Shown here in pieces: positions 56,293 through 64,000 of a stretch of DNA of 64,000 nucleotides; position 1 is the stretch's first letter; each line of letters starts with the position of its first letter. Under the pieces are notes generated by a model, which saw only the letters and a program-made list of their open reading frames with translations, searched no databases and was not told where the DNA came from. The DNA lies in NCBI GenBank assembly GCA_963790585.1, contig CAWBOY010000004.1:1176239-1240238 (forward strand), written 5' to 3'. The DNA comes from CAWBOY01 sp963790585. GTDB lineage: Bacteria; Planctomycetota; Planctomycetia; Gemmatales; Gemmataceae. Made by a program: the position numbers and the translations under genes.

Positions 56293-57207
56293 ATGGCTTG
56301 GAACGACGGTATCTCACGACCGGTGATGCTTGCCGACCTGGGCCAGCACTATCGGCGTTATCGCCTGACCGATTTGGAGGCGGAGGAAGCAATGGCGGGA
56401 TCGCTGCGTCGTTGGGGGCAGTTGTCACCGGTGGTGGTGTGTATGCGTGAGCAAAAATTGGAACTCCTCGACGGCTTCAAGCGTTATGCGGCGGCACGCC
56501 AGGTAGGTGGGTTAAGGAGTTTGAGCGTACGAGTATTGGAGGTGGATGAGCCGACGGCAAAGGCGGCGATTCTGGGGTTGAACCGTGGTCAGGGTCCGGT
56601 ACGGGAGTTGGAGGAGGCCTGGGTTGTCCAGGGGTTGGTACGTGACGATGGGATGACGCAGGTGGAAGCGGCCCACTTGTTGGGCCGACACAAGAGTTGG
56701 GTGTGTCGCCGCCTGGCGTTGTTGGAGCGGTTGAGTGTGGCGGTGAAAGAGGATTTGCGTTTGGGATTAGTGGGTCCGTCGTTGGCCCGTCAATTGACGC
56801 GGTTGCCCGTGGGCAACCAGGAAGCATTGTTGGAGTTGACGCGCCGGGAGACGTTGACGGCTCAGGAAGTGAGCGGCGTGATCGAGTTGTTGCAAGGTGC
56901 CAGTGACGAGCAGGCGGCGTTCGTGCTGGCGAAGCCTCGTGAGGCGTTGGCTCAGGTAAACGGTATGCCGACGGCATTGCGGGATCCACGTCTGAGTGGA
57001 GCCGGGAACTGGCTGGCGAAGCATTTGAGACAGGCTTTGGAAACACTGACTCGTCTGGAGAATTGGCTTCGGACGCCGAACGTGCTTGAGTTGCGAACGC
57101 AGGATCGTGAGATCCTCCAGCCGATATTGGCGCGTGTCGGCGATCAGTCCCATGTGGTGGCGGAGTTGGTGTTGGGACCGGACCTCAAGCGTATGAGGCT
57201 GCCATGA
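56293..57207 (+). CDS. ParB/RepB-like protein (copy 3)
   Basis: Intact 304-residue protein from ATG 56293, identical in organisation to copies 1 and 2: ParB N-terminal fold, central HTH, GGAGGG ribosome site and ATGA overlap with the intact istA at 57204. Confidence 0.8.
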   Translation: MAWNDGISRPVMLADLGQHYRRYRLTDLEAEEAMAGSLRRWGQLSPVVVCMREQKLELLDGFKRYAAARQVGGLRSLSVRVLEVDEPTAKAAILGLNRGQGPVRELEEAWVVQGLVRDDGMTQVEAAHLLGRHKSWVCRRLALLERLSVAVKEDLRLGLVGPSLARQLTRLPVGNQEALLELTRRETLTAQEVSGVIELLQGASDEQAAFVLAKPREALAQVNGMPTALRDPRLSGAGNWLAKHLRQALETLTRLENWLRTPNVLELRTQDREILQPILARVGDQSHVVAELVLGPDLKRMRLP

Positions 57208-58766
57208 ATGAGGCGTTGCGTCTGGAGATCGTGCAACGGCGTCAGAGTGGGATGTCGTTGCGTGCCATCGCGGAAGAATTGGGCCTGTCGCGTGGCGCCG
57301 TGACACGCGCGTTGGCACAGGTGCAAGCTCAGCGGGACGGACGGGTCGCCCGGCCCCGTCCACGCCACAGCATCATTGATCCCTTCGAGCCGCTCTTGAA
57401 GGAGTTGCTTGCCAAGTACCCGAATCTCACCACCATGCGCGCCTTGGAAGAGTTGCAAGCACGCGGTTTCACTGGCCAGTACACCGTCGTACGTCAGCGC
57501 CTGGGATTGTTGCGGCCACGCGCCGCGCGGCCACCCGTGCCGCGCTTCGAGACCGGGCCAGGGATCCAAGCCCAAATGGACTACGGCGTCTATGACATCG
57601 ACTTTACACGTGAAGGCCGCCGGCGTGTGTACCTCTTCAGCTATTTGCTCGGCTACTCCCGCCGGCAGTATCTACGCTTCGTGGAATCGATGGATCTAAC
57701 AACGACCTTGCGAGAACACGTACATGCCTTCCACCATCTTGGCGGCGTCGCGCGGGTCTGCCTGTATGACAACTTCAAAGCCGTGGTGCTGCGTCATGAC
57801 GCCGATGGCGTTATCTACAACCCCAAGTTCCTGGCCTTCGCCACGCATTACGGCTTCCGGCCACAAGCCTGCCGCGTGCGCCGACCGCAAACCAAGGGTA
57901 AAGTCGAGCGAAAGATGTTCCACGTCGAAAGCAGTTTGCTCAATGGTCGCACCTTCGACACCCTCGAGCATCTCAACGAGGTGACCACCTGGTGGCTGCA
58001 CAACGTCGCCGACATCCGTGTCCTACGCGACTTCAAGGAGACGCCACTCCAGCGTCACCAACACGAACAACCACACTTGCTGACGCTGCCGACCTGTGAC
58101 TTCGACACCGCCCAGGTCATCTATCGCCACGTGAGCGTCGAGGGCTACGTCACCCATCGGCTCAACCTGTACTCCGTGCCGTGGACGTACATCGGCCAGG
58201 TGCTACCTGTACGCGTCACCGAGAGTGAAGTCGTCATCTACTCGATCGGTCTGGAGGAGATCGCACGCCACCTTCTCGTGGCCAGCTCCCACACGGGCGT
58301 TCGCCAGTCGAACAAGACCCATCATCCCGCCGACGACCCCGGCCAGCGTGAACTGCTGTTACGGCAACGCTTCACGGAACTGGGGCCGGTGGCCGTACAG
58401 TTCCTCGACGGCTTGCTCGCCAAGCAAGTCCAGGGCAAACTACAGGCCCAGCAACTGTTGGCAGTGGTAGCCCACTACCAACGCAAAGATGTACAGGCCG
58501 CCTTCGAGCGTGCCGTCCGCTTCGGCGCCTACTCCTTGGCGGCAATCCGACGCATCCTTGCCGCGACCGCCAAGCCCAAGCCGCTCCTGGAGGAACTGGC
58601 CGATCTGCATCGTGACACGCTGGACCCGTTGTTGCGTGCCGACGCGGTCGGTCCACGGCCAACCAGCGACTATCAGCATTTGCTCTTGCCTGAGGAAGCC
58701 GCCAATGACGCCTCGTCCCAAGAAAAACCGTTCAGCGAAACCAACACCGACGCCACCTCTGCGTGA
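57204..58766 (+). CDS. istA: IstA transposase, intact (copy 3)
   Basis: 520 residues in one frame. Residues about 1-60 hold an HTH (MSLRAIAEELGLSRGAVTR). The DDE retroviral-integrase-like core has Asp in QAQMDYGVYDID, Asp in CLYDNFKAVV, and Glu in TKGKVERKMFH. A beta-barrel and an alpha-helical C-terminal region follow. Length is in the normal IS21 IstA range. It could act in trans on copies 1 and 2, whose istA genes are broken but whose ends are intact. Confidence 0.95.
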   Translation: MNEALRLEIVQRRQSGMSLRAIAEELGLSRGAVTRALAQVQAQRDGRVARPRPRHSIIDPFEPLLKELLAKYPNLTTMRALEELQARGFTGQYTVVRQRLGLLRPRAARPPVPRFETGPGIQAQMDYGVYDIDFTREGRRRVYLFSYLLGYSRRQYLRFVESMDLTTTLREHVHAFHHLGGVARVCLYDNFKAVVLRHDADGVIYNPKFLAFATHYGFRPQACRVRRPQTKGKVERKMFHVESSLLNGRTFDTLEHLNEVTTWWLHNVADIRVLRDFKETPLQRHQHEQPHLLTLPTCDFDTAQVIYRHVSVEGYVTHRLNLYSVPWTYIGQVLPVRVTESEVVIYSIGLEEIARHLLVASSHTGVRQSNKTHHPADDPGQRELLLRQRFTELGPVAVQFLDGLLAKQVQGKLQAQQLLAVVAHYQRKDVQAAFERAVRFGAYSLAAIRRILAATAKPKPLLEELADLHRDTLDPLLRADAVGPRPTSDYQHLLLPEEAANDASSQEKPFSETNTDATSA

Positions 58767-59517
58767 GCAGATCCTCGCCGACTTCGCCACGCTGCGCGTC
58801 CCCATGACTGCCGAACAGCTCGATGCCGTCGTACTCGACGCCGAGCAAAGCGGCCGCTCGCATCTGGAGTTCCTGTACCGTTTGCTCACCGACCAGGCGG
58901 GCTTGCGTCGCCAACGTAGCATCGAACGACGCATCAAGGATGCCCACTTCCGCGAACTGAAACCACTGAGCGACTTCGATTGGAGCTTCAACCCGTCGCT
59001 CCCACGGACGCAACTTGAAACCTTGGTTGGCTGTGACTTCGTCCGCCGCTGTCAGAACCTGGTGTTCGTCGGCCAATCCGGCTTGGGAAAAAGTCGGCTG
59101 ATTCAGAACATCGGTCAGGCCGCTTGCGTGCAGGGCTATCGCGTCTTTTACACGACCAGCGGTGCTCTCCTGGAAGATCTGACTGCGGCCTTGGCCGACC
59201 AAACGATCCACGACCGTGTACGCTTCTATGCCCGCTTCGAGTTGTTAATCATCGACGAATTTGGTCTGGACCGCATTGAACGCAGCCTGTGTCCGCAGGC
59301 CGCCAGCTTGTGGTACAAGATCATCGACGCGCGGAGCCAACGGGTCAGCACGGCGCTGGTGACCAACATCGACTTCGAGTCCTGGGCCGAATACCTGGGC
59401 GATGCTCCCCTGGCGATGGCGTTGTTGGATCGCGTCGTGGACGGCGCAACCATCGTGAAATTGAAGGGCAAATCCTATCGTGTTCATCGCGGCCCCGAAG
59501 AGCCGTCCGCCAAGTAA
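58705..59517 (+). CDS. istB: IstB-like AAA+ ATPase (copy 3)
   Basis: Intact 270-residue protein from ATG 58705, with the same Walker A and B motifs as copy 1. It overlaps istA by about 60 bp in another frame and ends about 107 bp before the right end, where the two tandem 21-bp terminal sites lie. Confidence 0.92.
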   Translation: MTPRPKKNRSAKPTPTPPLREQILADFATLRVPMTAEQLDAVVLDAEQSGRSHLEFLYRLLTDQAGLRRQRSIERRIKDAHFRELKPLSDFDWSFNPSLPRTQLETLVGCDFVRRCQNLVFVGQSGLGKSRLIQNIGQAACVQGYRVFYTTSGALLEDLTAALADQTIHDRVRFYARFELLIIDEFGLDRIERSLCPQAASLWYKIIDARSQRVSTALVTNIDFESWAEYLGDAPLAMALLDRVVDGATIVKLKGKSYRVHRGPEEPSAK

Positions 59518-59624
59518 CCGCGCCAAGGATAGGACCTCGCCACGCTCACCCCGCTTCGCCGGGCAACTCCTGTTGGCCTCATCTCAAGCCGCGAAAATGG
59601 CCTCACTTCAAAACGCGATCAACA

Positions 59625-60753
59625 TTTTTTAAGCCGACCAAGAATTTCGAGTGGCGATCACGTTGATCCGTGGACCATTCCTGCCGCCTTAATCTGCCAC
59701 CTTCAGTAAATAAGAATCCGTTCTGGGAATCCCTTGCGTCCTCGGACTGCTCTACAAGGGATTGAATGTGTTCATATACAGTCTGACTTACCACGCACTT
59801 CCGAGAACTTTTCTGGATCAATGGGAGTAGGTCGAGTCCGGCGAGCGTGAGAAGAGCCGTTAGGTCAAGGACGAACGTCTGAGACTCCTTCGCGATATCG
59901 ATCGCGGCTCGCCACTCGCGTAAATCGCTCATGCTACACCGAATACCAAGGTCAGCCTTTGCCACAAGATATTGCCAGATTTCGATCTCGTCGCGGCCGG
60001 CAATTCTAACATAAGTTGAGAATGGCATCGGGTGGGAGCGGTATATTTCATCCAGTCTCTCAACATAGGCCCGTCGTTCTTCGAGACTCTTGATGATGGG
60101 CGTAGGGTCAAACTCGTCGTCAGTCCCTACGTGGATCATTTGGAATGCGGTTCCACCTGGAAAGCGGAATTGGTACCGATCTCGGCAGTCCTCGAAACGG
60201 AAAATGAATTTGTGACATATTTGCCGAATTGTCACCGAACGTGGCTGGATGCCGGAAGCCGAGAGGAGCACTATCTCCCCTACTGAGTGGCCAACCAGTG
60301 CCTTGCTAACAAGACTGTCGGGCGCGAACTCATCTCGAGCTAAATCTGGTTCCGGACCATCTTCGATCACCGCCCAGTGGTCTGTATTTTCGAATTCCTC
60401 TCGATAGCAAACAGCGCATCCAAGGGTTGCGCGCCCCTCAAGACGAAGTTCCGGGCAATGTTCAGAGAGGTCCATGAATTGGGTGATATAATGGCCGTGG
60501 GCGAATTCGGTCTCGAAATGGGCTCTCAGCGAATCGTATGCGTAACGAAGAGCCAGACTATGGTAGCCTGTTTCGGATAGGATATCTACCACAAGCCCGC
60601 TCCCCTCGGGTGTCACTTCACTGGCGTGAGGAAGACGATCGAGATCTGTTATTACTAATTCTCGCCGTTCAAGCCTAAGTGCAAGGGCCGATTGCCACAG
60701 CGCGACGTGTCGGTTTCGAGGATCCTTAACGAGGAGTTCTCTCGCAATTCGGA
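59625..60753 (-). pseudogene. GreAB-C and PIN-like domains, C-terminal part of a TPR-GreAB-C-PIN immune protein, truncated by IS21-like copy 3
   Basis: Read in the frame upstream of GTG 60616, the protein begins RIARELLVKDPRNRHVALW, more TPR-like helices continuing the 931-residue ORF upstream. After DILSETGYHSLALRYAYDSL comes a GreA/GreB C-terminal-like beta domain (LVGHSVGEIVLLSASGI...YQFRFPGGTAFQMIHVG). Next is a PIN-like nuclease start (TFVLDLTALLTLAGLDLLPLI, VVSQTVYEHIQ). About 60 residues later the native sequence ends at the IS junction (LVGLK), so the rest of the PIN domain is missing. The domain series matches the TPR-GreAB-C-PIN systems described by Burroughs and Aravind. Confidence 0.72.
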
Positions 60754-63348
60754 TGCCTCTTCCGGATCATACATTTGCAGAATGCTGATTTCCGTCTCTA
60801 TCACTTTATCATCGGATGAACCTGCTTCCCTAAGTTCGCGACATATCCGGCGCAACACGTCATGTCGTTGTAGACGGCGGGCTGCGTCGAGCAGTTTTTT
60901 GCATTCGTAGTTAAGGACACCTGGTGTGTAGCACCGTTCGAGAAGTGGAAGAGCCAGAGCATCGTCTTCTACAGACACCAGGGCTTGGGCGAGGAGGAAG
61001 ATATGGTCGAGTCGTGTCCTATCGTTCAGGGAGTCGAGGGCCTTAAGGAGCGCAGCCCGGGCTATCTCATTATCGTTCTCGGAGTCTGATAGCCAACCAA
61101 TTAGAGTATGAAAGACGAAAGGATTTACGTCCTGTAAGCCGCTCCTATTGATCGTATCCCGTGCTGAAAACTGAGTCTTGTTCGCGACGGCCCACTTAAC
61201 GAGTAGAATGTGCGCATCGTCCCACCGATCCGACACCTTTGAAGAAATGAACTTCAGTAATAGGGCATGTGCGCGCTCCCTATCATCGCCAATATTACGC
61301 TCGTAACGGGCTGTGGCCTCTAGATAAATATGCTCCCCATTCGGCTCTCCCGCTTCAGCCTCCAGCTCGCGTAGGGCATCAGCCGGGCGATCCAACTGGA
61401 TGAGGAAGCCAGCATACCCGGTTCGTATCCGCTGGTCAGGCCGACCAAGTTCGATTGCCCGCTGGAAGTCGGACTCGGCGCGAAATTCCCCTAATAAATG
61501 TCGGACCCTTCCTCGGTTGAAGCGAATCGCCGCCTCAAGCCCGGGAAGTTTTTTCTGCTGCGATAACAGAATGGCCTGATCGTAGTATTGTTCGGCTTCT
61601 CGGAGGAGTTCTCTGTATCTGCCTGGCGTGGCGTTGAGTGCTGTGGAGTGCTTGACCTCACCAAGTACCAACCAAGCATGTGGGGAATTCGAGTCAAAAG
61701 TGGTCGCGCGAACTGCGAACGAGACGGCTTCATCGAAACGGCCCTCCTGTAGCGCGCGGTACGCAAGAGCGAGATTCAGTTCTTCGTCTTCCTTGGCAAA
61801 AGGTTCTGCGATCTTTCGCAATGAGTCGAAAGTTACCGCTTCTGGGGCCGTACGAGTCCAAATGGTCACGAGGCGGACTGACTGTGTGAACTCGACTCGG
61901 AGTGCCGTTGCCAGCGCATGTGCTTTCTCCTTCTGCCCAAGTAATTCATACCCGAGCGCTTCATTGACTCTGGCACGTTCGGTATCCGGTGTGTGCCGCT
62001 TCGCATCAAGTAGTTCCCTACCTGCCTGCTCCCACTGACATCTGCTGGAGAAGATGCGAGAGCGGAGAGCCTTTAGGTGATACCACTGGCGGGGCTGTAA
62101 TCCGTGTGCAGCACGAACTTCGAGATCTTTGAGCTTGGCCTCTGCCACGTCAATTTGATACTGGTCGATGTTCAACTGAATGATTTCGAGTTCCTGATCA
62201 AAGGCAGAAGCCGGAACGGAGGCCGTCTTCTCAACACGTTCCGCGATCGCGCCAAGCACAGCTTGTTCTGCTACCGGTTCACCCATGCTGTACGTGGCGT
62301 TAGAATTTGCCTTAGGAGTAAGAGTTGGCGTATAGCCCAGCCAAATACTCGAATCAGTTTTTCCGGCGAATGGATCGAACTCAACGGAGCTTGGTTCGGG
62401 CCTTTTGACGGCAGCGGGCAGACATTGACTGTCCGCTCCGCCGGAGGGCGGCGTGGAACTTGATGGGCGAGTCGCACGTCGCGCTGGCGCGACAGGCCAA
62501 CCTCGATTTATCCAATGGATCGTAAAATTCGCCGCGACAATTGCGGCGTATTTCTTCCATGTGTCCCGTTCTGCTTTATTCCCCTCCGAGCTTCTTTCAG
62601 GAGGCATTGAACCGGCTAACACTTGACTGCCGATTTTTGGCATGTCCGAGATACCCCGGATCATGAGAAAGCCAACACTTCGCCCTCCTGAGACCGCCGC
62701 GTTCACAGCTGCAACCGCACCAACACCTTCCATTTCGACAGCTAGAATTTTCGGCCAAAATTCTAGAACCCTGGCGAAAAAAGTGTTGTCTGAATTATCG
62801 ACCACTTTGCTCCCGGATGCGACGACGCCGGAACGAAGGTTTGGTCTCCCGAGCTCCCCGGGCCGACAATCATTGTCAAGGGCCGACCAATCCGCATCGC
62901 GGGCATGGAGGGTCACGGCACTTCGAAGGAGTGCGCCATCGACCTGGTAGGTGGAATCATGCCTAGGACTGAAATCTTCAGCCACTTTTCCGTACTCATA
63001 GTCGTAGATCACACTTGAGATAGCCACGTCCCCACGGGCTTGGCCATCGAGCGGAAATCCGCCTGCGATCCCAACAAGAAGGACGTGTCGAGGTTTGAAC
63101 CGGGCCACTAAAGCAGAGACCGCGCATGCCATCTGGGTAGGGCCGGGTAAAATCGCGGCCGCCACGACAAGTCGGTATACTCGTCCAAACTGGTCGGTAA
63201 GCTCGCTAGTGACCCACCCATTTTGATTCGGATGGCTGGCGGAGCCCCTATCATGTTGAAGAATGCAACCTTGCTTCTCAAGACGCGAGATTACAGCTGT
63301 GTACTCTTCTGGGATGACTGTCACTATGGCGATGTCGGCCTTTGGCAT
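60655..63348 (-). CDS. Nucleoside phosphorylase-like domain fused to TPR repeats (5' part of the PNP-TPR-GreAB-C-PIN protein)
   Basis: From ATG 63348 (MPKADIAIVTVIPEEYTAV; an upstream GTG at 63450 adds 34 unlikely residues) residues 1-280 form a PNP/UDP-phosphorylase-fold domain: VLLVGIAGGFPLDG, RGDVAISSVIYDYEYGK, and AVEMEGVGAVAAV with the catalytic-type Met-Glu-Gly. Such domains occur as NAD/nucleoside-directed effectors or sensors in NLR-like immune proteins. Residues about 400-890 are TPR repeats. The frame ends at 60655, but one missing base near 60754 (GCATCCG for GCAATCCG on the coding strand) would fuse it to the GreAB-C-PIN part. The native protein would exceed 1250 residues. Confidence 0.78.
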   Translation of the reverse strand: MPKADIAIVTVIPEEYTAVISRLEKQGCILQHDRGSASHPNQNGWVTSELTDQFGRVYRLVVAAAILPGPTQMACAVSALVARFKPRHVLLVGIAGGFPLDGQARGDVAISSVIYDYEYGKVAEDFSPRHDSTYQVDGALLRSAVTLHARDADWSALDNDCRPGELGRPNLRSGVVASGSKVVDNSDNTFFARVLEFWPKILAVEMEGVGAVAAVNAAVSGGRSVGFLMIRGISDMPKIGSQVLAGSMPPERSSEGNKAERDTWKKYAAIVAANFTIHWINRGWPVAPARRATRPSSSTPPSGGADSQCLPAAVKRPEPSSVEFDPFAGKTDSSIWLGYTPTLTPKANSNATYSMGEPVAEQAVLGAIAERVEKTASVPASAFDQELEIIQLNIDQYQIDVAEAKLKDLEVRAAHGLQPRQWYHLKALRSRIFSSRCQWEQAGRELLDAKRHTPDTERARVNEALGYELLGQKEKAHALATALRVEFTQSVRLVTIWTRTAPEAVTFDSLRKIAEPFAKEDEELNLALAYRALQEGRFDEAVSFAVRATTFDSNSPHAWLVLGEVKHSTALNATPGRYRELLREAEQYYDQAILLSQQKKLPGLEAAIRFNRGRVRHLLGEFRAESDFQRAIELGRPDQRIRTGYAGFLIQLDRPADALRELEAEAGEPNGEHIYLEATARYERNIGDDRERAHALLLKFISSKVSDRWDDAHILLVKWAVANKTQFSARDTINRSGLQDVNPFVFHTLIGWLSDSENDNEIARAALLKALDSLNDRTRLDHIFLLAQALVSVEDDALALPLLERCYTPGVLNYECKKLLDAARRLQRHDVLRRICRELREAGSSDDKVIETEISILQMYDPEEASELRENSSLRILETDTSRCGNRPLHLGLNGEN

Positions 63349-63543
63349 CGAATCCTCTGTTCGACAATGATCGTACGCGGCCCGATTGGGTGGCTTGCGG
63401 CAATGGTGAATACAAATCAAGGAGCCCTTTTCAAACCCACATTTTAACAATGGATTCTAACAAGGTATAGGACAGTTGATATGTGCGCGTCTGTTCGTCT
63501 GTTCGTCCACTGACAACGAACAATTAAGAGTCATGGAGTAGTG

Positions 63544-64000
63544 TTATCGACCAAAAACTGGCCGGATTGCCTGTTTCTCTTGAGTCGGAAACAGGTGTCG
63601 ATACCGCTGCAGCATCTCTTCCGTCTGATGTCCCAGCCACGAGTTGATCAGCCGTTGGTCGACGCCTTTCATCGCGCAATTGCTCGCGAATGAGTGTCGT
63701 AGGACATGATAACCGCGCAGCACTTCCCATTTACTCCCAGCCAATGTCCGCTTGAAATGGTCGTGCGCCTCGTCGCGCGTAATGGACGTAGCCGCCGTTC
63801 GCTTTTTTCGGCTCCGAAGCACTTGGGCTTTCTGACAGAACAAGGACGAACCTCCGGGGTGGGCGCGGAGCCAGTCCTGCAATGTTTCGGTGAGAAACGT
63901 CGATAGCGGCACGCGCCGACTTGTTCGTCGATCATGGGCCCGTTTCTTCTCTTGGATACGCACTGTCCCGCCTTCTAGGTCCAGGTCTCCGACCTTCGCC
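63544..64000 (-). CDS. Tyrosine recombinase, C-terminal part, runs off the right edge
   Basis: The frame is open to the window end (KVGDLDLEGGTVRIQEKKRAHDRR) and ends at 63544. It has the late catalytic motifs: HVLRHSFASNCAMKG (HxxR), SWLGHQTEEMLQRYRHLFP (His and the nucleophile Tyr). The Arg of the first motif is outside the window. It differs from the integrase at 32349-33824, so two integrases bracket the region with the defence genes. GTG 63963 is only an internal codon. Confidence 0.85.
   Translation of the reverse strand, partial: AKVGDLDLEGGTVRIQEKKRAHDRRTSRRVPLSTFLTETLQDWLRAHPGGSSLFCQKAQVLRSRKKRTAATSITRDEAHDHFKRTLAGSKWEVLRGYHVLRHSFASNCAMKGVDQRLINSWLGHQTEEMLQRYRHLFPTQEKQAIRPVFGR

Larger units (their letters stand above)
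55344..59624 (+). mobile_element. IS21-like element carrying a ParB-like gene, copy 3
   Basis: 4281 bp with the same ends as copies 1 and 2. The left flank is CCCCA inside the IS66 fragment and the right flank is TTTTT inside the PIN-domain gene, so there is no target duplication and both neighbours are truncated. This is the only copy with an intact istA, istB and parB together; only its zinc-ribbon ORF is broken. It is therefore the best candidate for an active copy. Confidence 0.93.

Overview
This window is most likely chromosomal DNA of a planctomycete-like bacterium (Gemmataceae-like). The hints are very large multi-PAS hybrid kinases, a DevS-type Cas5 with a Cas4-Cas1 fusion, a RedB-like protein and a high insertion-sequence load. 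That assignment is inference only. The single-copy core marker tsaE, a tRNA-Leu(GAG) and an initiator tRNA show that part of the window is ordinary chromosome. The rest is an accessory region rich in defence genes and mobile elements.

Layout. (1) 1-6895: the adaptation end of a type I CRISPR-Cas locus (end of cas5, a frameshifted cas4-cas1 fusion, cas2, leader) and an array of 53 complete 36-bp repeats, cut off inside the 54th repeat by an insertion sequence. (2) 6896-11175: copy 1 of a 4.28-kb IS21-like element that carries istA, istB, a ParB-like gene and a cysteine-rich zinc-ribbon ORF. (3) 11176-28162: a signalling supercluster: a truncated HD-GYP gene, a RedB-like protein, a membrane hybrid kinase, a REC-GGDEF regulator, a trypsin-like protease, a MEDS-PAS kinase with a NarL-type regulator, a PAS kinase, a double-REC protein and a 1416-residue hybrid kinase with a canonical LOV photoreceptor domain. 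(4) 28422-30237: an IS3-family element whose transposase ends in a DnaG-type CHC2 zinc finger; a diverged second copy lies at 43450-45262. (5) 30825-51622: a defence island with a Fic protein, a tyrosine integrase, a three-gene unknown cassette, a type II/ISP-like restriction-modification gene split exactly by IS21-like copy 2 (38501-42780), and a giant nuclease-STAND NTPase. (6) 51833-54115: core chromosome (tRNA-Leu, tsaE, sulfotransferase, tRNA-fMet). (7) 54367-64000: IS200 and IS66 remnants, IS21-like copy 3 (55344-59624), a nucleoside-phosphorylase/TPR/GreAB-C/PIN immune protein truncated by that copy, and part of a second tyrosine integrase.

How the parts relate. The three IS21-like copies each interrupt a different immune locus: the CRISPR array, the R-M gene and the TPR-GreAB-C-PIN gene. 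Copy 2 has a perfect 5-bp target duplication, and removing it restores a 1021-codon open frame. Copies 1 and 3 have unrelated flanks and truncated neighbours on both sides, as expected after recombination between copies. Single- or double-base indels split an unusual number of otherwise well-conserved genes (cas1, two kinases, a response regulator, the STAND protein at two places, the PNP-TPR protein, and istA or the zinc-ribbon ORF in the IS copies). This is either real decay or an indel-prone assembly, and raw reads would decide.
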